From DATILI01 sp035476635 (GTDB lineage: Bacteria; Pseudomonadota; Gammaproteobacteria; Burkholderiales; Burkholderiaceae_C), in assembly GCA_035476635.1 (NCBI GenBank), contig DATILI010000124.1:1-44862 (forward strand): DNA of 44,862 nucleotides, given 5' to 3'. The stretch's first letter is position 1. Each line of letters opens with the position of its first letter. This document shows positions 38,372 to 44,862 of the stretch, piece by piece. The position numbers were made by a program, and so were the translations under genes. The notes beneath the pieces are model-generated. The model was not told the origin of the DNA. It was given only the letters and a program-made list of their open reading frames with translations, and searched no databases.

Positions 38372-38986
38372 ATGTCCATCCACCGTACTCTCGCCGCGCT
38401 TGCCTGCGCCGCGCCCCTGGCCGTTTTCGCCGCACCGCAGACGTACAACGTCGATCCGGTGCATTCCTTCCCCAACTTCAGCGTCGCGCACCTGGGCATG
38501 GCGACGATCTACGGGCGCTTTGACGAGATGAACGGCAAGGTCGTGTTCGATCCCGCAGCCAAAACCGGCGGTGTGGAGATCAAGATCAAAGCGGCCACCG
38601 TGAACACAGGCGACGCGAAACACGAAGCGGGCAGCTCCGCCGCGAAGACCTACGGCCCGCGTTCGCGCGACGAGCACCTGCGCACCGCCGACTTTTTCAA
38701 CGTCGCCGAGTTTCCGGAGATCGTGTTCAAGTCGACCAAGTTCAATTTCAAGGGCGACGACGTGGAGAGCGTCGAAGGCAACCTCACGATGCTCGGTGTC
38801 ACCAAGCCGCTGAAGTTTCAGGTCACGTCGTTCAAATGCGGCCCGCATCCCTTTACCAAGAAGCCGATGTGCGGCGCCGACCTGCAGGGCAGCATCAAGC
38901 GCACCGATTTCGGCCTGAAGTTCGGCGTTCCCGCGATCTCCGACGAGGTCAAGCTGATGATCGGGGTCGAGGCCCACCCCGAGTAA
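38372..38986 (+). CDS. YceI-family periplasmic lipid-binding protein
   Basis: 204 residues from ATG 38372 with AAAGGAGACTCAG upstream. A signal peptide (IHRTLAALACAAPLAVFA-AP) precedes the YceI lipocalin-like fold: YNVDPVHSFPNFSVAHLGMATIYGRFDEMNGKVVFDP...GGVEIKIKAATVNTG, SRDEHLRTADFFNVAEFPEIVFKSTKF, VEGNLTMLGVTKPLKFQV. YceI proteins bind polyprenyl (isoprenoid) lipids or amphiphiles in the periplasm. It ends six bases before the stop of the converging LysR gene (38993, - strand). The role here is not clear; it may carry a hydrophobic substrate. Confidence 0.92.
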   Translation: MSIHRTLAALACAAPLAVFAAPQTYNVDPVHSFPNFSVAHLGMATIYGRFDEMNGKVVFDPAAKTGGVEIKIKAATVNTGDAKHEAGSSAAKTYGPRSRDEHLRTADFFNVAEFPEIVFKSTKFNFKGDDVESVEGNLTMLGVTKPLKFQVTSFKCGPHPFTKKPMCGADLQGSIKRTDFGLKFGVPAISDEVKLMIGVEAHPE

Positions 38987-38992
38987 GGCGCG

Positions 38993-39925
38993 TCATTCCC
39001 GGTAGGCAGGCCCCGCGGCGCCCAGCTGGGCCGCTACCGTTGCCAGTTGCTGGCGCATCCAGACGTGACTTGGATCTTCGTCGCGGTATTTGTGCCATTG
39101 CGCGACCATGTGCAGCGTCGGGATTTCGAAGGGAGGAGGCAGGACGCGCAAGGGCAATTGCTGCGCGAACCAATGCGCCAGGCGCGAATGCACCGTAGCG
39201 ATGCGGCTCGTGCCAATCACAAGCCCTGGCAGTACGTTGAAACTGCTCGCGGTGACTTCGACGCGGCGGTGCATCTCCTGCTTTTCAAGAAACCAGGTTT
39301 CAAAGCTGGCAACTCTTGTGGCGCCAAATCGGGCAGCCACGTGGCCCAGCTCCATGTATTGATCAAAGCTCAACGAGTCGCCCACCACCGGATTGTCCGC
39401 CCACACGACGCAGGAGTAGTTTTCGTCGAAGAGCCGGGCACTCGAATGGCTGGCGCTCGAATTGCGTTCAGGGAAGATGGCGAAATCGACCTCTCCGCGC
39501 TCCAAACGCTCGAGGGCATTGTCAGCGAGGCTCAACAGATCGACGGTGATGCCGGGTGCGTCGCGCTGAAGAAGCTCCAGCAGTTTCGGCATGAAGACCG
39601 TGGCAATGTAGTCGGATGCGTTGAAGACAAAGTGCCGCTTCTCAGTTAGAGGGTCGAACTGAGGCCTCCTGCCGACAGTGATCTGCGTGCGCAGAATAAT
39701 GTCCCTCACCGGCTGCACAAGACTTTGCGCGAGCGGCGTCAATTCCATGCGGCGACCGATCTGCTGCAGCAGTTCATCTGCAAAGTGTTCACGCAGCCGA
39801 CCGAGCGCACTGCTAGTGGCCGAAGCGCCAATGCACAGGCGCTCGCTGGCGCGGGTGACACTTTTGGTTTCCAGCAACGCGTCAAGCGTCACGAGGAGAT
39901 TCAGATCGAAATGGCCAAGGCGCAT
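38993..39925 (-). CDS. LysR-family transcriptional regulator (NodD/LinR-like), second copy
   Basis: 310 residues from ATG 39925; the longer frame from 39943 begins with a weak start. The HTH (LNLLVTLDALLETKSVTRASERLCIGASATSSALGRLREHF) and IGRRMELTPLAQSLVQPVRD linker match the NodD/LinR branch, as in the LysR at 30002. It is transcribed from the same strand as, and 20 bp after, the ferredoxin-NADP reductase gene, so they may share a transcript. The likely targets are the TonB-dependent receptor, Fpr or the SMP-30 group, by position. Confidence 0.93.
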   Translation of the reverse strand: MRLGHFDLNLLVTLDALLETKSVTRASERLCIGASATSSALGRLREHFADELLQQIGRRMELTPLAQSLVQPVRDIILRTQITVGRRPQFDPLTEKRHFVFNASDYIATVFMPKLLELLQRDAPGITVDLLSLADNALERLERGEVDFAIFPERNSSASHSSARLFDENYSCVVWADNPVVGDSLSFDQYMELGHVAARFGATRVASFETWFLEKQEMHRRVEVTASSFNVLPGLVIGTSRIATVHSRLAHWFAQQLPLRVLPPPFEIPTLHMVAQWHKYRDEDPSHVWMRQQLATVAAQLGAAGPAYRE

Positions 39926-39945
39926 GCTCGATTTTGGCACCAATT

Positions 39946-40722
39946 TCAGCGTTCGACAAAGGCGCGTTCGAAGACATAGTGCCCGGGCTCGCCAAGCCGG
40001 GGCGACACCGCCAGGCCGCGCGACTCGAGCAGCGCACAGGTATCCTTCAGCATGGAGGGACTACCGCAAATCATGGCGCGGTCGTCCGCGGGATTGATTG
40101 GCGGCAAACCAACGTCCGCGGACAGCTTGCCGCTGTTCATCAGGTCGGTTAGCCGGCCAGCGTTGCGAAAGGGTTCGCGTGTTACGGTGGGGTAGTAGAT
40201 CAGCTTGGACCTTACGTCCTCCCCGAAGAACTCGTTGGAGGGAAGCTCCTCTTCGATCATCTGCGCATAGGCCAATTCATTCTTCATTCGCACGCCGTGA
40301 ACGAGAACGACTTTGTCAAAGCGCTCATAGATCTCGGGGTCCTTGACCAAACTGAGAAATGGCGCGAGGCCTGTCCCTGTCCCGAACAGATAGGCGTGCC
40401 GCCCCGGCAGCAGGTCGTGCAAAACCAGCGTCCCGTGCGCCTTGCGCCCGACGAGAACCTCATCACCCACGTTCAGGTGCTGGAGTCGCGAGGTCAGCGG
40501 ACCGTCGGCCACCTTGATGCTGAAGAACTCCAACTCTTCTTCGTAGTGCGCACTCGCGACGCTGTAGGCGCGCATCAGCGGCTTGCCGTCGACCATCAAG
40601 CCAATCATGACGAACTGGCCGCTCTGAAAACGCAGGGAGGCGTCGCGCGTGGTGCGAAAAGTGAACAGGGATTCATTCCAGTGGTGCACGCTGACGACGC
40701 GCTCGGTGCTGTAAGCACTCAT
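39946..40722 (-). CDS. fpr: ferredoxin-NADP reductase
   Basis: 258 residues, the usual length of bacterial Fpr. The FAD-binding motif RAYSVAS is in the first third, the NADP-binding GTGTGLAPFLSLV at about 113-125, and the C-terminus ends EPGHYVFERAFVER, typical of this sub-class. It transfers electrons between NADPH and ferredoxin or flavodoxin. The start is 415 bp from the divergent TonB-dependent receptor gene. Its natural partner in this window could be FdxA at 43298, on the other side of the receptor. Housekeeping fpr genes also occur in many Burkholderiales, so a general role in oxidative-stress defence is equally possible. Confidence 0.94.
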   Translation of the reverse strand: MSAYSTERVVSVHHWNESLFTFRTTRDASLRFQSGQFVMIGLMVDGKPLMRAYSVASAHYEEELEFFSIKVADGPLTSRLQHLNVGDEVLVGRKAHGTLVLHDLLPGRHAYLFGTGTGLAPFLSLVKDPEIYERFDKVVLVHGVRMKNELAYAQMIEEELPSNEFFGEDVRSKLIYYPTVTREPFRNAGRLTDLMNSGKLSADVGLPPINPADDRAMICGSPSMLKDTCALLESRGLAVSPRLGEPGHYVFERAFVER

Positions 40723-41137
40723 TGATCAATTCTCCAGAACTAGGGGTTAGTGGCCTGCGCAGATACGGCCGAGCCGGCGCGATGAGCTGCAGTAGTCTAA
40801 AAAAAGACCGGCCGCAGCGGCTGCGTTTCTGTCAATGGCAGTCATCCACAGCATCGAATCTCGCGGCGGCTTGGGGTCCGTCGTGGCCGCCGCGCATTGG
40901 GGTTTACGCGCATGCGACAAACCGATGCCGCGCATCACGCGAATCGATTTCCGTTCACGGCAAGCCTTCGCTAAATTCCCTGCCTCAGTGCGATACACGC
41001 TTGGTCGGCGCGCGAAGGCGGCCAGGCGCTGAATTGATGCCGTCAACGCAAGATGTCAATAGTCTTTGATTTACGTGGATCTTGCGAGAGATGACCATCA
41101 CGCAATACCTTTCGAAACAACCAAGAGGAGACACTCG
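40723..41137. other. divergent promoter region between fpr and the TonB-dependent receptor
   Basis: About 415 bp without a supported gene. It should hold promoters for fpr (leftward) and the receptor (rightward). The receptor side carries an inverted repeat at 41047-41086 and a strong AAGAGGAGACACTCG Shine-Dalgarno before ATG 41138. Antisense frames in the region lack protein character. Confidence 0.5.
41047..41086. promoter_or_regulatory. 8-bp inverted repeat upstream of the TonB-dependent receptor
   Basis: CGCAAGAT (41047-41054) and ATCTTGCG (41079-41086) are exact inverted copies with a 24-base spacer, in the sequence before the receptor start. Two separated half-sites of this kind are typical of dimeric activators or repressors. 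A LysR protein is a possible binder but no T-N11-A box is clear. The hexamers of the promoter were not identified. Confidence 0.4.
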
Positions 41138-43228
41138 ATGAAGACGGGACCGACAGCACTTGCGGTATTGATCGCCGCCATCTACGCGCCGGCAATGGCG
41201 CCCGCCCAAACGGCGACGCCACCCGTGCCGGCAGCAAGCGGCGCGACCGCCCAGGCTGCTCCCGCCGAAGCCACCCGGTCGGAGCTGGAGGCCGTGGTGG
41301 TGACGGGCCAAAAGCGCAAGGAGAGCGCACAGAAGGCCGCGCTTTCGATCACGGCGGTCGATGGCGCGTCGATCAACGAACAAGGCCAAAACGGCCTGCA
41401 GGACGCGTTGAAGTCGGTGCCCGGCGTTGTCATGCAGGAGCAGTCGCGGGGGTCTACGCCCACCATTCGCGGCTTGGGTGCGGATCTGCCGCCCGGAGTG
41501 GGTGACGGGGCTGTCGCAACGAACTACGACGGGGTCTACAACGTGCGGCCGGAAGGCTCCCAGTCGATGTTCGATGTTTCCCGGATCGAGGTGTTGCGCG
41601 GACCGCAATCGACGCTCTACGGCCGCTCGGGTCCCGCGGGCGTCGTCAACGTCATCACGAATGACCCCACGTTCAAGCGGGAAGGCCATGCCACCTTCGA
41701 GGTGGGCAGCTACGGCCTGCTCCGGAGCGAGCTCGTCTTGAACCAACCCTTGAGCGAAACCCTTTCCATCCGGGGAGCGTTGACGAGTCAGAACCGCGAC
41801 GGGTACATGTCGAATGGCACCACCGACGCCAAGACCTTCGCAGGGCGCCTCAAGGTGCTCTATAAGCCCAAGGAGGATTTCTCGGTCCTGCTTGGGACGG
41901 AAGCCATCCGCTTGAACGGCAGGGGAGTTGGGACTGTCCCGGCATACGCTACTGAACCGGCCGATCCCTACGAGGCGCCGCCGGCGCCTGGCCAGCGTGA
42001 CAAGTACCAAGGCCAGAAGTACTGGGCGCAGGTCGATACCAACGTGGGAATCGGCCGCCTGACCGCCCTCGCATCGACCGCAAGCGCCAAGAACGAGGAG
42101 CTCTTCCCCACGGGACCCAACGTGGTCGAGGGTCAGGACCCCAAGAGCCTGCGGCAAAATTCCTTCGAACTGCGGCTCGCGTCGCAGCCGGAGAGTGCTC
42201 TGAAGTGGCTTGTCGGCTACTACAACTACAGCAATCACCTGGTGGTGTCCACGGTGCCGACCGGATCTCCTGCCGGAACCACACTGACTGTCCAGGACAC
42301 GACCGCCGATTCGAACGCCCTGTTCGGCAACGTCTCGGTTCCGTTGGCGGCGGGAATGCGTGCCATCGGCGGCCTGCGCTATTCGTCCGACAAGAAGTCG
42401 GTCAAGCACAACATGTTCTTCCCGGTTCAGGATTCTGCGGGGAGCTTCAGTCGCACTGACGGCAAGATCGGGCTTGAGGTCGATACCGGGCCGCAATCCC
42501 TGATGTACGCAACTGTGTCCACCGGGTATCGACCCGGCGGCTGGTCCCTCGCCCCTCCGTACGATCCGATCAAGCCGGAAACGCTGACCTCATTGGAAGT
42601 CGGCTCCAAGAACCAGTTCTTCGACAACCGTCTGCGGCTGAACGCCTCGCTGTACTACTACAAGTACAAGAACTACCAGATTTCGGACTTGTTCTTTCCG
42701 CCGGGCTCGCCTTTCCCCGTACTGGCGTTCTACAACGTTGAGAAGGCGACCAACTACGGCGGTGAGATGGAGGCGACTTGGCGTGCGAGCGACGTCGATA
42801 CGCTCGGACTCTCGATGAGCTACGTGCATGCCACCTTTGACAGCAGCCTGGTCTTGCACCCCGATCCCATTGGCTCGCCAGCGGTCGATATCCAGGGAAG
42901 AACGCTGCCTCACTCGCCCAAGCTCACGGTGGCCGCGCGCTATGCCCGCCAGTTCTACTTCGAAAGCGGCGCCTCGGTGAGCGCGCGTTTCGACGTCCGC
43001 CATGTCGGCTCGCAATACGTCGCTCCGAACCAGCAGCCGCTTTCATTCCAGAAGGCGTACTGGACGGGCGATGTGTCAGTCAGCTATCGCCCGGCAGACG
43101 CGAACTGGTCGCTCACTGGTTACGTCAAGAACGTGAATGACGTGGCCGTCAAGACCGGTTACTTCCTGGGCTACAACACCCTGGCGGCGCCACGCACATT
43201 CGGCCTGGTCGCGAACATCGAGTTCTGA
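41138..43228 (+). CDS. TonB-dependent outer-membrane receptor
   Basis: 696 residues from ATG 41138 with GAGGAGACACTCG ahead of it. A signal peptide (about 24 residues) leads to the TonB-box-like LEAVVVTGQKRKESAQ, then the plug domain (about 55-170: GLQDALKSVPGVVMQEQSRGSTPTIRGLGADLPPG, IEVLRGPQSTLYGRSGPAGVVNVIT) and a beta-barrel ending in FGLVANIEF, the C-terminal Phe signature of barrel proteins. The plug motif LRGPQSTLYGRSGPAGVVNV is typical of the family. The ligand is unknown. Nearby exbB-exbD-exbD-tonB, a lactonase and MFS/SBP genes suggest uptake of an organic substrate rather than, or as well as, a siderophore. Confidence 0.94.
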   Translation: MKTGPTALAVLIAAIYAPAMAPAQTATPPVPAASGATAQAAPAEATRSELEAVVVTGQKRKESAQKAALSITAVDGASINEQGQNGLQDALKSVPGVVMQEQSRGSTPTIRGLGADLPPGVGDGAVATNYDGVYNVRPEGSQSMFDVSRIEVLRGPQSTLYGRSGPAGVVNVITNDPTFKREGHATFEVGSYGLLRSELVLNQPLSETLSIRGALTSQNRDGYMSNGTTDAKTFAGRLKVLYKPKEDFSVLLGTEAIRLNGRGVGTVPAYATEPADPYEAPPAPGQRDKYQGQKYWAQVDTNVGIGRLTALASTASAKNEELFPTGPNVVEGQDPKSLRQNSFELRLASQPESALKWLVGYYNYSNHLVVSTVPTGSPAGTTLTVQDTTADSNALFGNVSVPLAAGMRAIGGLRYSSDKKSVKHNMFFPVQDSAGSFSRTDGKIGLEVDTGPQSLMYATVSTGYRPGGWSLAPPYDPIKPETLTSLEVGSKNQFFDNRLRLNASLYYYKYKNYQISDLFFPPGSPFPVLAFYNVEKATNYGGEMEATWRASDVDTLGLSMSYVHATFDSSLVLHPDPIGSPAVDIQGRTLPHSPKLTVAARYARQFYFESGASVSARFDVRHVGSQYVAPNQQPLSFQKAYWTGDVSVSYRPADANWSLTGYVKNVNDVAVKTGYFLGYNTLAAPRTFGLVANIEF

Positions 43229-43297
43229 AGTGTGCTTCGGATCCGGTTGCATGAACATGTCCAGACTTTCGGGTAGGTCCCGCGATGGGGAGGTCCA

Positions 43298-43621
43298 ATG
43301 GCGTTCGTAGTCACTGAAAACTGCATTTTGTGCAAGTATCAGGATTGCGTGGAGGTTTGCCCCGTGGATTGCTTCCACGAGGGGCCCAACTTCCTGGTCA
43401 TTGATCCCGCAGAGTGCATCGACTGCGCCGTTTGCGAACCTGAGTGCCCGGCCAACGCGATATTTCAAGCCGAGCACCTTCCGGCGGACCAGGCACATTT
43501 CGCCGCGCTGAATGCGGAGCTGGCAAAACACTGGCCAGTGATCATTGCCAAAGGTGATGTGCCTGCAAACGCCCGCGAATGGGACGGAAAGTCGCAAAAG
43601 ATTCACTTCCTCGAGCGCTAG
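43298..43621 (+). CDS. fdxA: FdxA-type ferredoxin (3Fe-4S/4Fe-4S)
   Basis: 107 residues, start GGGGAGGTCCA-ATG at 43298. The N-terminal part MAFVVTENCILCKYQDCVEVCPVDCFHEGPN and DPAECIDCAVCEPECPANAIF give the two cysteine sets (Cys9, 12, 17, 21, 25; Cys40, 43, 46, 50) of seven/eight-iron ferredoxins. The C-terminal tail (HLPADQAHFAALNAELAKHWPVI...AREWDGKSQKIHFLER) is the family's usual extension. It is a soluble low-potential electron carrier. Placement between the TonB-dependent receptor and the MFS gene, with fpr on the other side of the receptor, suggests an electron-transfer chain to an oxygenase that is not in this window. Confidence 0.93.
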   Translation: MAFVVTENCILCKYQDCVEVCPVDCFHEGPNFLVIDPAECIDCAVCEPECPANAIFQAEHLPADQAHFAALNAELAKHWPVIIAKGDVPANAREWDGKSQKIHFLER

Positions 43622-43648
43622 CCGCCCTCTCATTTTTGGAAATATTTG

Positions 43649-44862
43649 ATGAATGAATCGCAGTTTAAGAACTTGCCGGACGAGCCACAGGGCCGAGGGC
43701 ATTTCAGGTGGTGGATTCTTCTCGCCATCGCCGCGTCGTCGATGTGCTCGGGAATGATTCTGATGTCATTCGCGCCGCTGATCGGGGACGTCGCGAAAAG
43801 CCTCAACGTCGATTTGGGCACAGCGTCTTTCGGCCTCATCGGCATCACGATGTTCGTGTCTGCGGCCGCCATCGGCCTGCTGGGTTTCTGGGTCGACAGG
43901 GTCGGGATCTTTCCGCCTTTGCTCATCGGCCAGGCAGTCATTCTCCTGTCCAATGCGGCAATTCCGTTCGCAGGCGACCAACTGGAGTTGCTCATCGCCA
44001 TCCGGGTGCTGCAGGGCCTGGGCAGCGCGGCCCTGACGGCCTCGATCTCACCCGCAATGGCCCTGTGGTTCCCACGCCAGGAGATGGGACGCGCCATGGG
44101 CTTGCAGGCGATCGGCATGGCCCTGGGCATCATGTCGGGACTGAACATGGGGCCGGTGCTGTCGCCGGCGCTTGGAGGTTGGCAATGGGGGATCGGGGTG
44201 CTTTCCGTGGTGCCCTTGATCGCACTGCTGATCACCGTTCCCATCGCCATCAAGTCGCGCAGCAATCGACCCGTCTCGACGGGGTTTGACAGGCCGGCCG
44301 AGGTGGTATCGGCCCGCGAATTCATGCGCATGCCGGTGTTCTGGTTCGGCCTAGTCGCGCTTTGCCTGTGCTACTGGGTTGGGCTTTCCTTCAACAGCCT
44401 CGGCCCAGGCTACCTGGCTGTGGATCCGCCGGTCGGTGCTGGCTACGGGCCGCAAGGCGCGGGCGGTCTCATGCTCCTCTTCACGGTGGCCGGGATCGTG
44501 GGTCCGCCGTTGGGTGGCTACCTGATCGACAAGCTTTTCGACGGACGCAGCAGGCCGCTCATCGCGATTGGGTGGGCACTGGGTGCGGTGTGCTACACCG
44601 CGGTCCTGTTCGCCCCGATCTATGGCAACAGCTTCGTCCTCGGCGCGGTTTTGCTGGCGGCTGGGCTCTCGAATCCGTTTGTCAACGTGACGTTGATGAG
44701 CTATGCGGCCAAGGTCTTCCCGCCGCATGCCGTGGGACGGGTCAGCGGGATCTGGCTGTCGCTGTCGTTTCTTGCGGGCTCGGCCGGCGTGATGGTGTGT
44801 TCGCTGGCGCTGCGCTCGACGGGCACCTACACGCTGCCGCTCCTGATCATCGGAGGCAGCAG
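43649..44862 (+). CDS. MFS transporter, 3' end beyond window
   Basis: About 404 residues are visible from ATG 43649 and the frame is still open at the window edge. A charged N-terminus (FKNLPDEPQGRGHFRWWI) is followed by hydrophobic helices; the segment after helix 2 reads GLLGFWVDRVGIFPPLLIG, close to the classical G-x-x-x-D-(R/K) MFS loop. Helices continue through RVLQGLGSAALTASISPAM, LGIMSGLNMGPVLSPALGG and GLVALCLCYWVGLSFNSLGPGY, about 11-12 in all. It follows fdxA by 27 bp. The family includes carriers of organic acids and efflux pumps. An importer for the substrate of the locus is likely but not shown. Confidence 0.88.
   Translation, partial: MNESQFKNLPDEPQGRGHFRWWILLAIAASSMCSGMILMSFAPLIGDVAKSLNVDLGTASFGLIGITMFVSAAAIGLLGFWVDRVGIFPPLLIGQAVILLSNAAIPFAGDQLELLIAIRVLQGLGSAALTASISPAMALWFPRQEMGRAMGLQAIGMALGIMSGLNMGPVLSPALGGWQWGIGVLSVVPLIALLITVPIAIKSRSNRPVSTGFDRPAEVVSAREFMRMPVFWFGLVALCLCYWVGLSFNSLGPGYLAVDPPVGAGYGPQGAGGLMLLFTVAGIVGPPLGGYLIDKLFDGRSRPLIAIGWALGAVCYTAVLFAPIYGNSFVLGAVLLAAGLSNPFVNVTLMSYAAKVFPPHAVGRVSGIWLSLSFLAGSAGVMVCSLALRSTGTYTLPLLIIGGS

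Overview
The window is high-GC DNA with codon use and gene families typical of Betaproteobacteria, most likely Burkholderiales (Comamonadaceae or Alcaligenaceae type). The pointers are three tripartite-tricarboxylate (Bug/TctC) receptors, aromatic-catabolism enzymes, a Pil/Chp-style chemosensory set and LysR/IclR regulators. The exact genus cannot be read from the sequence. There are no rRNA or tRNA genes, no CRISPR array and no recognisable insertion sequence.

Region 1 (1-2.9 kb) is the end of a small acyl-CoA-type catabolic locus. It holds the 3' end of a class III CoA-transferase, a Bug receptor, and a convergent hotdog thioesterase with an IclR regulator whose upstream region carries a perfect 20-bp palindrome. 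A short conserved-looking hypothetical gene follows.

Region 2 (3.2-17.1 kb) is a signalling island, all on the + strand. It begins with a small membrane protein, a six-PAS NarL-type histidine kinase and its LuxR-type response regulator. Then come a LigB/DODA-like extradiol dioxygenase homologue and a chemosensory operon (pseudo-receiver/receiver protein, two CheY/PilH-like receivers, CheW, PilJ-like transducer, compact hybrid CheA-receiver, and two diverged proteins of which the second is CheW-like). No CheR or CheB lies in the cluster. The dioxygenase gene and the chemosensory operon share the same two-part upstream motif with identical spacing.

Region 3 (17.4-29.7 kb) is a tightly packed 12-gene - strand operon, read from about 29.7 kb down to 17.4 kb. 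In transcription order it encodes a HisD-like dehydrogenase, SDR, Bug receptor, FAH-family enzyme, phytoene-desaturase-like flavoprotein, DenD-like epimerase/dehydrogenase, type I extradiol dioxygenase, Rieske ferredoxin, alpha/beta C-C hydrolase, flavin monooxygenase, second Bug receptor and second SDR. Together these look like uptake, hydroxylation, ring opening and hydrolysis of an unidentified aromatic or alicyclic acid. This is the best candidate for an undescribed pathway.

Region 4 (30.0-44.9 kb) is a second catabolic and uptake locus. It comprises a LysR regulator divergent from an SMP-30/gluconolactonase, an ABM-fold small protein, ExbB-ExbD-ExbD-TonB, an ABC-type binding protein, an SDR with His in place of the catalytic Tyr, a VOC protein, a polytopic membrane protein, YceI, a second LysR, a ferredoxin-NADP reductase, a TonB-dependent receptor, FdxA ferredoxin and an MFS transporter cut off by the window end. 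The layout suggests energised outer-membrane uptake coupled to catabolism of a bulky substrate, with Fpr and FdxA as an electron-transfer pair.
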